Positions 56,101 to 63,801 of a stretch of DNA of 64,000 nt are shown piece after piece. Within the stretch, counting starts at the first letter, position 1; each line of letters begins with the position of its first letter. This DNA comes from Diploptera punctata (lineage: Eukaryota > Arthropoda > Insecta > Blattodea > Blaberidae): contig JASPKZ010008348.1 in NCBI GenBank assembly GCA_030220185.1, positions 1 to 64,000 of the forward strand. Direction: 5' to 3'. A model generated the notes under the pieces. It made no database searches. It was given only the letters and a program-made list of their open reading frames with translations, and was not told the DNA's origin. The position numbers were made by a program, and so were the translations under genes.

Positions 56101-59100
56101 TGTGCTATTTTGTGAGGATTAAATAGTTCTCACAGAACAAAAGTGTTTGGAATGTGAAAAGTCTTTAGAAATTAAAACTAGATAGTGCTTTCAAAAGAAG
56201 TTGGAATTGAGACTAGACTCTGTGAATTCTTGAATTATACAAATGGTATAAATGTAGTCAAAAGAAGGTAAAGTTGCAAACAAAAATTCTGAAAAAAGGT
56301 CTCATCATCATCCTCCTTTCACAAGACCCCAGCTTCCATGCTTTCTTTCTCTTTAGTTCTTCCCAGTCGTATCCTCTCTCTTGTGAACTTTTCGTTACTT
56401 GGTTAATACATCTTTCTTGTGGTCGTTTTCCTTGTATCTTGAGATTTAACCGTATTTGTGGTAGTCTTTCCTTTTCCATTCTTTTTAAATGTCCAAAACA
56501 TTTTAGTCTATTTTTTTCTATGTCCGTTTTTTAATTTTTCTTCACTTAATATTTCACTTAATTTGTCATTCCTTATTCTATCTCTCCTTGTTTTATGTAC
56601 TATTCCATGTAAGAATTTTGTTTCTGTAGCTTGGATTCCGCTCAATTCCTTCTTTGTGTATGCCCAAGTCTCAGCTGCATATGTTAGAACTGGTTTGAAA
56701 TAAGTAATAACCAAAAAAAAAGCCAATGGCCTATAATGACCCAAAAAGTAAATATATTATGTTGGCCTTCTCTTCAGACATAAAATAAAAATATGATTTT
56801 TCCTCAACTTCTGAGCGCTAATGATAATGTTTCATTTTTCATGTTACAGTTTGTCAGGTTTGCCAACATTGAAGAGGACACCCCGTCTTACCACAGACGA
56901 TATGATTTCTTTGTATCAAAATTTTCCTCCATGTGTCATAGCAATTATAATGAAGAGGAACTCCGAGATAAAATCCGAGAAGCAGGAATCAAAGGATTAC
57001 AGGTGGGTTATATTTTTGTTTAATAAAATTAAAATGAGTTGTACAACATAAACTGTGTGTTCTTCACAGCACAGGACCACAGTTGTTCCTATCTTCAGCC
57101 ATCTTTTCAACTGTTGGATTTTTGCCTTCACCATCATCTTCTCAACTGCTGATTTGATGAACATAGTTTCGTAGAGAATCATAAAATTGAAAAAGAAACT
57201 AAACTTTCGAATCATTTGGCAAACTCCTTGCAATTAACAGTTTGGAAAAAAAAATTACATTGAGAAGAACAAATTTAGATTCATGAATTTTGAAATTCCC
57301 AGTGAGCAAGGTTTGATCTCAAAGTTCATCAAATCAACACTAGATGGCAGTTTAGAAGACAATGGTGAAGACAAAAATTCAACATAAGTTAAATATGGGA
57401 AATAACATTATGTGTTTCTTAATTCAATGAATGAATAAGTCACTTCTTATCTTACCTCCTATGTTTTTTTAAACACGGGAACTGCAGTTTTCTAGACGAG
57501 TCTCTCTTATCTTCAGCCGATATTATGACTACTGGATTTTCATTAGAATTAAGTTATGTAGTAGGAAATAACACTATGAGGCTTATTTTAATTAATTTTG
57601 AGTTGTTTTTATGAAGTGAGTCAAAAAAACAACCCAAAATTAATTTCGTTAGAATCTTCATCTATAACATTGCCATCTGGTATTGATTCGATGAACTTTG
57701 AGATCAAGTTCTGTTCATCGGGAGTTTCAAAATTCATGGATCTAAATTTGTTCTTCTGAATATATACCTTTGCCCTCAGGAGTCCCCATCTAGGGGATAT
57801 GTGGATGATGACCACAAGGTGCCCAAGCTGAGCAAAATATTGTTTCCACTTGTGTTTTGCTCTTTACTTTTATCTTTTTTTATATAGCCTCTCTTGTCTA
57901 ATTCATGTTTTTTCGACTCTGATGATATTAGAGCATTCGAGGCGTAGGAGATATTTTCCAACTTTCATACCTCTCCATCGATACATCTAATTCTTACAAC
58001 CTCATGGGCACTCACCTTCAGTTAACCTTGTTATTGACACATTAGGTAAACAAGGAACCAAAAAAATGCCCACATAAGCTGCATTACATCAATGCAGCCC
58101 CATTGCAACGTATACACAATATGGATTCTTCTAAAGTGAAATAAGCATAAGTATGCAATGGATTTGTATCATCAGCTACAGCTGGATACATGCAATGAAG
58201 AATGAATGAATGTGTATCTTTTCCCAAACTGTCAATTCTAAAGGTTTTTCAAAATGTTTTAAAAGTCTGGCCTCTTTTTCAATTGTATGACTCTCCAACA
58301 AACTATGTTTCAAATTAGATATATGTGCTGCAATAGCTGATTTTTCAATTTCAGTATTTGGTTGCATTGACAGCAGCTGCCCATGTGTGGTTGGAAAAAA
58401 TGTTATCGAAAGGCTAAATTATTAAAACAAATAGAAAAACCCAAAAAAACTCACTGTTTGGGAAAAAATCTACATTAAAAAAAACAAAAAAAAGAGAAAT
58501 TAATTATCATAAGTAATGCCACGAGTGATTTCCAAATTATCGATAAATTCACGACTCACGAAGTGAGGAGTGAATTTATCTAGAGAATTTGGAAATCAAG
58601 AGTGGCATTTGTTAGGACTATTTAACGAATAAAATTAAGCTGTTTACTCACAAACCATTAATTAACTATAGTTATTTTAAAATATTTATATATTTAATGT
58701 AAACGGCGATGTTTGAAAACAAATGAGAAACGATAGGTTCGCTTCATCTGCTTCTTTTGTTTATCACTGCAACCAGATCATACTATTTATTGCCAAAGGA
58801 ACGCAATATTGTAAGAATGCTCTCTAGTGGAGAAAAAATGAAACACATCAAACTGTATATTAATTCATTTGTGATGTCGTATGATGTAAATATGACAATT
58901 ATATTTTTTCTGGATTATTACCTGGGAAAAAATACATTTAAGAAAGTGCAAACAGTGGTTTCTTTTTTTGGTGGTATAATCAATTGCTACAAATGTTGAC
59001 ATGTATGCACTATATATACAATCTGGTAGCCGTATTTCTTATAGGCTCAGTCACTGCAAAATAACGGTCAGACCTGTTCAGAATATTAAAAAGGAGGAGC

Positions 59101-62100
59101 TATGTTTAATATATGGTAATTATAACACTGATAAATATTTCGTGAAACACGACTCTGATTGGTTGTAAAACAGAAATCATTGAAACGTGATTGGTCATTG
59201 ATTCCCATTTGGGGCATGAGTTAAATAGTCTTTGAAATTCCCGCGGAAAAATTATTTGGTTTGGCAGTTGTTCAGTCTACCAATGGAGGGAACAAAAGAC
59301 AGTTCTTCAAAATGACAGAACAATGGTCATCAAAATACCGATGATGGAACTGATTAAAGTTTTAAAACTAGTTTTAAAAGAAGAAGAATGTGAGGAGAGT
59401 GATAAAAGTTTGCCTAAAATAAATTCCTAAAAAGGTAATTCCAATTCTGTTCAAATGTTTTGAGAGACAGTGATTACCTGTGGTCAAATCTAAAAGGTGC
59501 AGCAGCACTTTTTCTTGGATATTCAGGGGTTTTAAATAATTGTATTGTACATTCTCGTATAAGACTTGAAAGCATAATAATAGTTCCTTCGATTGGTTGC
59601 TGGCCAAAGGAAGGTAAGACCAGTCAGGAAAAATTTTCTATAGGATCGTAACAGGCCTTGGCCTAATACTTGGAAGGAAGGAGAAGAAGTATTGTACATT
59701 GAGGCACTCCCGTCTTTTATTTCTTGAAACTTCGTTAAAATAATTACACAATATAATTTTAAGTTCTGAAGTGATTACTCTCTTACTTAAGATAAAATCA
59801 AATATTTCATACCTCTCCTCATATTAATCTGCTAAGTAGATCGCGATTTTATTTCTATAAAAGTTCAATCTCTTATTAAGAATAGTAAACATCAATAAAA
59901 CTAAATATATGGTCACACATAGAAATACATTATATGATGGAAATGGACAGTTAATGACAAATGAGGGCAATTTTGAAGAAGTGGCTGAATTCAAATACCT
60001 AGGAACAATACTTTTTTTTTTATTCAGTACCCCAGGTTGTCATTTCGACACTTCTGGTGTTCTCTCCTGGCATTGGCATAATTGTAACCCACTTCTGTAG
60101 TTGGGGCGCCTAGAAGGCAGAGTTATGCTCCCCGATGATATGATGGATGATGATGATAGTGGTGTGCCAGTAGAGTCCTTAATCCTAAACTTAACCTAAA
60201 TTCCAGACCATGGGCAACCACAGGAATAATTCCCTTTAAGGAAAAATTCCTATGGTTTGACTGGAAATCGAAACCAGAACCTCATGAACAGTAGTCAGAA
60301 ACACTGACCACTAGCCCATGAGGCTGGTAATAGGAACAATAATTACAAACAGAAATGAGATGCACAAGCAAATTAAACAGACTCAATTGAAAAAATGTAT
60401 ACTCTTATGTATTACAGAGAAAGAAAAAGGTGAAACCTGATGCTGGCACATAGCCTTTTCTTATTGAAAAGCACCAAGCGGGCCACCAGGCTTAACGTCC
60501 CTATCCAACGGACGAATCGCTATCAACAATACCACAAGCCTGTGGAGGGATTTGCAATTTAATGCAGGAATCTGGTGCACAATCTAGTGATTAAAAATTG
60601 TACACCACCACCTCTCCTGGTCCGAGATTGAAAATTTTGCAATTAAATTAATTTGCTTATTAAAATTTTCAACCCTGCTGGACAGGAAGCAGGCAGCCAG
60701 CACAGCAGACATTTATTTAAGTATATAAATGCAGGGAATTATATGAGATTGAAGTATGTAATGTTATTTCAGGGTGTCGTGAGGAAAACAGTGAGCGATG
60801 ATTTGGTGGAGAACATCTGGGAAGCCGTCCACATGGATAAAATTGTTCCTTCACTTTTGTACAACATGCAGAACTCTAGGTAAACAATCTTTTAATATGT
60901 TCTTCCTCTTTTCCCTTCTGTTGTTGCAGCTTCTATCCAGTTCCTCTGTCTTTTACCATTATCTTCAATTTCCAACCCCCTTTCTCACTTCTTTTTGCTA
61001 TATTCTCATTACCCTTCACTTGTGCCCTTGCTTGCATTATCTGTTCTACATGTCCACACTACCTCAATATTAATAAATTTGGTCTGTTTAATTCTTACCT
61101 CATTCATTATTTCTGTTAAATGTATGTTTCAAGGCTTTTTTGCCTCATCTTCAGTAGTTACAAACTCACATACAACGATATGAGATAATTAAACAGATCA
61201 AATTTATTATTAACTAAAACCTCATAATTTAACTTTTATAGCAAAGAATCACTTTGAGGTTTAGTTTAAGATTTAAATTAAAATGTTTTATACCTCACCT
61301 CATATCCTGTTTTCTAATTATACCAGTTTCGAAGCTTGGCAGCTACATCTTCAGTAATATCTTGTTGACTGATGTTATGTCGATCAGGAGAACTGCTTCT
61401 TCCTCCCTCTGTTGGTGGACCAATGAACAAGGCTGAAAGAACATCTTAGAAATGTCAAAAATGGTGAAGTGGAAAAGTCAGCAGTAGCTTCTCATGCTCG
61501 GTCTGAAAAACATATAATTGAATCGAAAGCCAATCTAATTAAACAAATAGAAAAACAAAAAGAACTCACGGTTTGCAAAAAAATCAACATTAAAAAAAAA
61601 GATAGAAAAACTTATGAACTTTGAAATTCCAACTGGATCCAGAGGTTTATCAGTCTACCAACAGATGGAGTAAGAAGCAGTTCTTCTGGATGACAGAACA
61701 TCGGTCATGAAATTATCGATGATGAAACACCTAGGTTTCGAAAGTAGTTTAATTAGAAGACTGGATGTGAGGTAAAAAGAATTTTATTATAAATTTTAAA
61801 TGATTTATTATGATGTATATAAAAGATTTATTAAACACACTGTATACATTAGGATACAATTATTAAAAGTTATTATCATGTATGATGTATGTGCAGGTAT
61901 TATGTGACAGAAACACACATGCCAGAGGCTCCACAAGAAGAACGTGTGGATCCCCCGACGCTTGCAGAGACATGTATGAGGGAGCTTGTAGGCAGGGCTT
62001 CTTTTGGTCACATCCGCTGTGTGCTGAGGCCTGTTCTCAGGTCAGTTATTTTTATGTCATTCAAGAATTTATACAAAAAATTAATAGTTAATAGAGAATT

Positions 62101-63002
62101 TAAAAAATAGGTGAATTTTAAAATACAATAGGAGGTAACATTATGAGGTTTTTTAATAATAAGTTTTATCCCTATTAGGTTCGTCTTCCGGGCATATAGG
62201 CCGTGGTCCAGTCGTTCTTCTACTCGACGTTTCGTCTACTGCTGCGGTAGACATCTTCAGGAGATACTGCGTGCTCTCTGTGAACTCCTCAACAGTCGGC
62301 TGCAGACTGGCTGGTCGTTGGAAACTCCCTCCCTATTTATAGGCACGCCCCTGGTGGAGAGGCGGTTTTCTGCGCGGTCCGTGTTGCGTGCTGTTTTGTC
62401 CAGGCTGTCGCTAGCAGAAGTCATAGGCTTCGTTGTCGTATTGTGCAGTGCCGGGATCCAGATTTTGTTTATCTTCATGGTTTCTTCTTTTTTGTTAAAG
62501 GAATTTTTGTGTTTATATATTTCAATGGCTTCTCTGTACAGTCTGGTGTAATAATGTGATGTTTGGCAGCCAGTCTGCAGCCGACTGTTGAGGAGTTCAC
62601 AGAGAGCACGCAGTATCTCCTGAAGATGTCTACCGCAGCAGTAGACGAAACGTCGAGTAGAAGAACGACTGGACCACGGCCTATATGCCCGGAAGACGAA
62701 CCTAATAGGGATCAAGACGCCGGCCGTGAAAGCCTACAGTTATAAATAAGTTTTATTCTTATCTCATATTGTTGTTTATGTTAGCCTCATCTTCAGTAGT
62801 TACAGACTGATTAACCTAATTAAGGATATTTTTAGGTCTTTTCAAAGGTCTTTTATAGGCATTTTATAGGTCCTCTACTTCCAAGCCCTAGTGATGACAT
62901 TTGAAACTTTTGTATGTTTGTAGACATCTCGATCTGCATGAACTTTGGGTGCCAAACCAGTTTGCCATCCACACCTTCAGAATCATCATGTTTTCCATTC
63001 AG
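50083..63002 (+). CDS. EFR3 (rbo/stmA): EFR3 homolog, N-terminal 8 exons (partial gene)
   Basis: Spliced gene. EFR3 proteins are palmitoylated plasma-membrane anchors that recruit the PI4KIII-alpha complex (with TTC7 and FAM126) to make PI4P; the fly orthologue rolling blackout/stambha A is needed for phototransduction and synaptic function (family knowledge). Exons seen: 50083-50170, 51157-51233, 53472-53599, 54481-54631, 56850-57002, 60773-60879, 61897-62040, 62924-63002. All acceptors are AG and all donors GT; codon phases match at every junction, giving 309 codons without a stop. Recognisable conserved pieces include ALRPRYKRLVDNIFP, MEKLTFYSLSSPEKLDRIGE, NIEEDTPSYHRRYDFFVSKF and HMDKIVPSLLYNMQ. 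A Cys cluster at the exon 1/2 join fits the N-terminal palmitoylation site. About 800 residues are usual for the family, so roughly the last 60 percent lies beyond the window. Introns are 0.9-3.8 kb and full of repeats. The first exon is the least certain. Confidence 0.95.
51157..51233 (+). CDS. EFR3 (rbo/stmA): EFR3 exon 2 (Cys cluster, SALRPRYKRL)
   Basis: Acceptor TTACAG ends at 51156 and donor GTAAAT begins at 51234. Starts in phase 1 and ends on a codon boundary. Encodes the Cys-rich membrane-attachment segment followed by the highly conserved ALRPRYKRLVDNIFPVNPQ. In the family the cysteines here are palmitoylated. Confidence 0.95.
51840..52080. repeat. Intron 2 repeat unit, direct copy
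   Basis: TAGTGTACATCAGATTAGTG, ATGCATGTAATTTATTTTGT, GGTTAGGAAGGGAGAAGTTG: same unit as the arms of the palindrome at 52081-53396. Confidence 0.7.
52081..53396. repeat. 1.3-kb palindrome (foldback) in EFR3 intron 2
   Basis: Outer arms: GTTCAACAGTACATTACCTT at 52081 is inverted at 53377-53396; the arms stay matched for about 560 bp each with indels. The centre has a perfect 28-bp hairpin (52728-52755 with 52771-52798, 15-base loop). No ORF. Confidence 0.85.
52728..52798. repeat. Perfect 28-bp hairpin at palindrome centre
   Basis: Arms read TTTAGTCTGGACATCTTA inward on one side and its exact inverse on the other, loop ATATTAATATTGAGG. Confidence 0.95.
53472..53599 (+). CDS. EFR3 (rbo/stmA): EFR3 exon 3
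   Basis: Acceptor TTTTAG ends at 53471; donor GTAAGT starts at 53600. 42 codons plus two bases. Reads DGLVKNNMEKLTFYSLSSPE and continues KLDRIGEYLFQRASRDIYRR, start of the armadillo-like/HEAT helical rod. The split Gly codon GG|G is completed by exon 4. Confidence 0.95.
53655..53964 (-). mobile_element. SINE family D (tRNA-derived) in intron 3
   Basis: Minus strand: GCGCAGTGGTTAAGGCAGTG and GGTTCGAGTCCCAATGGGG, then a body ending GAGAGCCTTAACCTTCTACT. Promoter boxes clear; no other copy in window. Confidence 0.75.
54020..54400 (-). mobile_element. Penelope-like fragment, intron 3
   Basis: Minus strand ends with ..NFLNLEIPGEVDLIRRFIGP-like reading (from GGACCGATGAATCTCCTAAT), hammerhead-like motif at 54057-54097, then GATATGAGGTGAGGTGG. 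At about 54400 it meets a short plus-strand piece (AAAAACCAGAGTGAAGGAAC, to 54450), head to head. Confidence 0.7.
54057..54097 (-). ncRNA. Hammerhead-ribozyme-like motif, intron 3 (antisense)
   Basis: Minus strand: CTGAAGA | T | GTAAC TACTAAG GTTAC | GAAA | CCGGTC | TA. Perfect 5-bp helix II, GAAA, palindromic helix III ACCGGT, and the classic GTC cleavage triplet. One extra T between the core A and helix II compared with the textbook form. Confidence 0.6.
54481..54631 (+). CDS. EFR3 (rbo/stmA): EFR3 exon 4
   Basis: Acceptor TTCCAG ends at 54480; donor GTACGT at 54632. One base plus 50 codons, beginning FVVIAMEAMDQLLVACHAQ and ending near LQILATQS. Conserved helical-repeat segment. A hammerhead-like Penelope relic lies about 390 bp upstream on the opposite strand. 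Confidence 0.95.
55016..55483 (-). mobile_element. Penelope-like fragment with GIY-YIG endonuclease, left arm
   Basis: Minus frame 55127-55483 (118 residues): YEIKCEECEKFYIEKTKRNL then KTRVKEHLRKVKKGKVEKSA. This is the GIY-YIG nuclease (YIE in place of YIG) with the Cys pair KCEEC and His residues AHAW, EKH typical of Penelope-like elements. Followed by IPGENDLVSRFFSWPMEGAK, a decayed hammerhead-like block and the GGTGAGTGATAAAAAAA end. Forms a head-to-head pair with 55484-55893. Confidence 0.85.
55484..55893 (+). mobile_element. Penelope-like fragment, right arm of inverted pair
   Basis: Starts AAACTAAGACAAATTT and is a roughly 90 percent inverted copy of 55016-55440: VKEHLRNVKKGK..., frame broken by an extra A near 55603, then ELTVWEKIYIQKSEKNKLMN and FEIPGENDLVSRLFSRPMEG. 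3' end GAGGTGAGTGATAAAAAAA. Confidence 0.8.
55802..55845 (+). ncRNA. Hammerhead-like motif, intron 4 (sense), decayed helix II
   Basis: CTGAGGA | T | GGAAC ... GTTAT | GAAA | CTAGTT. The core and GAAA are intact and ACTAGT is palindromic, but helix II has a mismatch (partner arm has GTTCC with GAAA lost). Confidence 0.4.
56285..56745 (-). pseudogene. LINE C-terminal fragment, intron 4
   Basis: Minus strand: VLTYAAETWAYTKKELSGIQ, ATETKFLHGIVHKTRRDRIR, then after a frameshift RLPQIRLNLKIQGKRPQERC and ERGYDWEELKRKKAWK. Post-RT region of a non-LTR element, no clear relative elsewhere in the window. Confidence 0.75.
56850..57002 (+). CDS. EFR3 (rbo/stmA): EFR3 exon 5
   Basis: Acceptor TTACAG ends at 56849; donor GTGGGT (a weaker form) at 57003. 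Exactly 51 codons in phase 0: FVRFANIEEDTPSYHRRYDF then FVSKFSSMCHSNYNEEELRD and on to IKGLQ. This is among the most conserved blocks of the family. Confidence 0.95.
57040..57400. mobile_element. Penelope-like fragments, intron 5
   Basis: 57225-57390 plus strand: FEIPSEQGLISKFIKSTLDG follows a KKNYIEKNKFRFMN-like stretch. 57040-57225 holds inverted CTGAAGATA- and CTGAGAAGATG-like pieces. Decayed. Confidence 0.55.
57465..57780 (-). mobile_element. Penelope-like fragment, intron 5
   Basis: 57621-57780 minus: YIQKNKFRSMNFETPDEQNL then ISKFIESIPDGNVIDEDS. Upstream at 57475-57525 a minus CTGAAGATAAGAGAG...GTCTAGAAAACTGCAGTT resembles a hammerhead with helix III palindrome ACTGCAGT. Confidence 0.6.
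58200..58368 (-). mobile_element. Penelope-like fragment, left of inverted pair
   Basis: Minus: EIEKSAIAAHISNLKHSLLE and KEARLLKHFEKPLELTVWEK. Meets the plus-strand fragment at 58369 head to head. Confidence 0.7.
58369..59410 (+). mobile_element. Penelope-like fragment, right of inverted pair, split by repeat E
   Basis: 58369-58506 (GCAGCTGCCCATGTGTGGTT, AATTATTAAAACAAATAGAA, CTGTTTGGGAAAAAATCTAC) continues at 59231 (TTTGAAATTCCCGCGG...) to GTGAGGAGAGTGATAAAA. Repeat E fills the gap. Confidence 0.7.
58507..59230. mobile_element. Repeat E, copy 2 (inside Penelope-like fragment)
   Basis: TCATAAGTAATGCCACGAGT to GGGGCATGAGTTAAATAGTC; colinear with 24052-24685 plus about 100 bp extra, including an inverted GATTTCCAAATT / AATTTGGAAATC pair near 58526 and 58586. 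Confidence 0.7.
59640..59885. other. Unassigned intron 5 sequence
   Basis: AT-rich; GGCCTTGGCCTAATACTTGG near 59656 looks like a LINE 3' end with GAAG repeats. Nothing firmer. Confidence 0.35.
59888..60430 (+). pseudogene. RTE LINE fragment split by SINE C, intron 5
   Basis: ATCAATAAAACTAAATATAT, DGNGQLMTNEGNFEEVAEFK, YLGTI | SINE | then GGAACAATAATTACAAACAG, TGAGATGCACAAGC. Orientation same as EFR3. Confidence 0.8.
60011..60331 (-). mobile_element. SINE family C, full length with target duplication
   Basis: 321 bp between AGGAACAATA at 60001-60010 and 60332-60341. The inverted A tail is on the left; the right end is the inverted tRNA-like head (GACCACTAGCCCATGAGGCT). Defines family C. Confidence 0.93.
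60430..60640. repeat. Possible further SINE, intron 5
   Basis: AGCACCAAGCGGGCCACCAG, CAACGGACGAATCGCTATCA, CACCACCTCTCCTGGTCCGA. Looks like an inverted short retroposon but has no clear B box and no second copy here. Confidence 0.35.
60773..60879 (+). CDS. EFR3 (rbo/stmA): EFR3 exon 6
   Basis: Acceptor TTTCAG ends at 60772; donor GTAAAC at 60880. 35 codons plus AG. Reads GVVRKTVSDDLVENIWEAVH then MDKIVPSLLYNMQNS. The split Arg codon is completed by the first base of exon 7. The preceding intron (3770 bp) is the largest here and holds Penelope-like, RTE and SINE insertions. Confidence 0.95.
61288..61436 (-). mobile_element. Penelope-like fragment, left of inverted pair, intron 6
   Basis: Plus-strand CCTCACCTCATATCCTGTTT, CAGCTACATCTTCAGTAATA, CCTCCCTCTGTTGGTGGACC: inverse of the 3' end seen at 54020. 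Holds a partly decayed hammerhead-like core (CTGAAGATGTAGC... on minus). Confidence 0.7.
61437..61790 (+). mobile_element. Penelope-like fragment, right of inverted pair, intron 6
   Basis: GCTGAAAGAACATCTTAGAA, AGCAGTAGCTTCTCATGCTC, AACAAATAGAAAAACAAAAA, FEIP-like part and a GATGATGAAAC ACCTAG GTTTC GAAA block (about 61715-61750), a hammerhead-like motif with intact helix II but a damaged core. Confidence 0.7.
61897..62040 (+). CDS. EFR3 (rbo/stmA): EFR3 exon 7
   Basis: Acceptor GTGCAG ends at 61896; donor GTCAGT at 62041. One base, 47 codons, then AG. Encodes a variable acidic stretch (TETHMPEAPQEERVDPPT) followed by conserved LAETCMRELVGRASFGHIR and CVLRPVL. The Arg codon AG|A is completed in exon 8. 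Confidence 0.95.
62223..62263 (-). ncRNA. Hammerhead-ribozyme-like motif (left arm)
   Basis: Exact inverted counterpart of 62617-62657 in the left arm. Confidence 0.65.
62617..62657 (+). ncRNA. Hammerhead-ribozyme-like motif (right arm, sense to EFR3)
   Basis: CTC | CTGAAGA | T | GTCTAC CGCAGCA GTAGAC | GAAA | CGTC | GAG. Helix I CTC/GAG, 6-bp helix II, GAAA, helix III palindrome ACGT, cleavage triplet GTC. Only departure from the classic core is the extra T before helix II. Confidence 0.65.
62924..63002 (+). CDS. EFR3 (rbo/stmA): EFR3 exon 8 (last in window)
   Basis: Acceptor TTTGTAG ends at 62923; donor GTAACT at 63003. One base plus 26 codons: HLDLHELWVPNQFAIHTFRI ending IMFSIQ. Ends in phase 0. 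The next exon is beyond 64000. Confidence 0.93.
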
Positions 63003-63034
63003 GTAACTATTTCAAACTTTAAAAATAATTAGAT

Positions 63035-63420
63035 AGATAGATCATCGGTTGATTAATGTCTTTGACATCATCCGATTCCTAATAGCCAATTTTGTCGGTC
63101 CATCCAATCTCCTGGTTGTAGATGTTTCTCCTTCATGTATAAACATATTCCCTGACTTCAGGAGGTTTTAGGTCTTCCTCTGCCTCATCTTCCCTCAGGT
63201 TTCCATTCCAAAACAGATTTTGGTAGTCGATCCTTTTCCATTCGCCGGATATGTCCTTACCATCTTAATTGCTGAGTTTTAATATAATCTAAAATAGTGT
63301 CTTCAATCTTCATTTTCTCCCTTATAACTGAGTTCCTAATTTTTTCTCTTCTTGAAATTCTTGCTGCCCTTCGTATAAAATCCATTTTTATTGTTAATGG
63401 CCAAAGTTCTGTAATAACTA
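63035..63420 (-). pseudogene. LINE-4 C-terminal fragment, intron 8
   Basis: Near-identical to 44975-45360 (GATCATCGGTTGATTAATGT, CCTAATAGCCAATTTTGTCG, CTTCCCTCAGGTTTCCATTC) with (GATA)n tail at 63030; a 20-bp deletion near 63388. Confidence 0.78.
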
Positions 63421-63439
63421 ATAAATAGTGAGTAGTGAA

Positions 63440-63785
63440 ATTTTACCTCATAACTTCATGACTGTTGAAGCACAGGACTGCATCCCTCTCATCTTCAGCC
63501 TTCTTTACAACTTTACACCTTCATCTTCAAAGTTGGCATCCGGTGTTGATTTGATGAACTATGCTTGTCTGAAATTTCAAAATTCATGGATCTAAATTTG
63601 TTCTTCTGAATCTGTATCTTTTCCGCAACTGTCAATTCCAACAGTTCACCAAATGTTTCAAAAGTTTATTCAATTTTATGATTCTTTAGCAAACTATGTG
63701 CTGCAATAGCTGATTTCTCAATTTCACCATTTTTAAATGTTTTTATTATTCATTTCATACATCTTCATGTACGATTCACCATTTT
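63440..63785 (-). mobile_element. Penelope-like fragment, intron 8
   Basis: Plus-strand ATTTCAAAATTCATGGATCT, ATCTTTTCCGCAACTGTCAA, CTATGTGCTGCAATAGCTGA: inverse of the coding end seen at 57621 and 58200. A minus CTGAAGATGAGAGGG block lies near 63500. Confidence 0.65.
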
Positions 63786-63801
63786 TAATATTTCTAAAAT
63801 G

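Larger units (their letters stand above)
62170..62744. mobile_element. Penelope-like element with 146-bp inverted arms and target duplication, intron 7
   Basis: Arms 62168-62313 and 62567-62712 are inverted copies of equal length with no difference seen. Between them the minus strand encodes REAIEIYKHKNSFNKKEETM and KINKIWIPALHNT, the C-terminal end of a Penelope-like protein. Target duplication AATAAGTTTTAT at 62158-62169 and 62745-62756. Each arm has a hammerhead-like motif. Minus-strand 152-codon frame over it is the element, not a gene. Confidence 0.85.

Noticed and set aside
62257..62715. 152-codon minus-strand ORF
   Set aside because: Lies wholly in the Penelope-like inverted-repeat insertion; ends are arm sequence.
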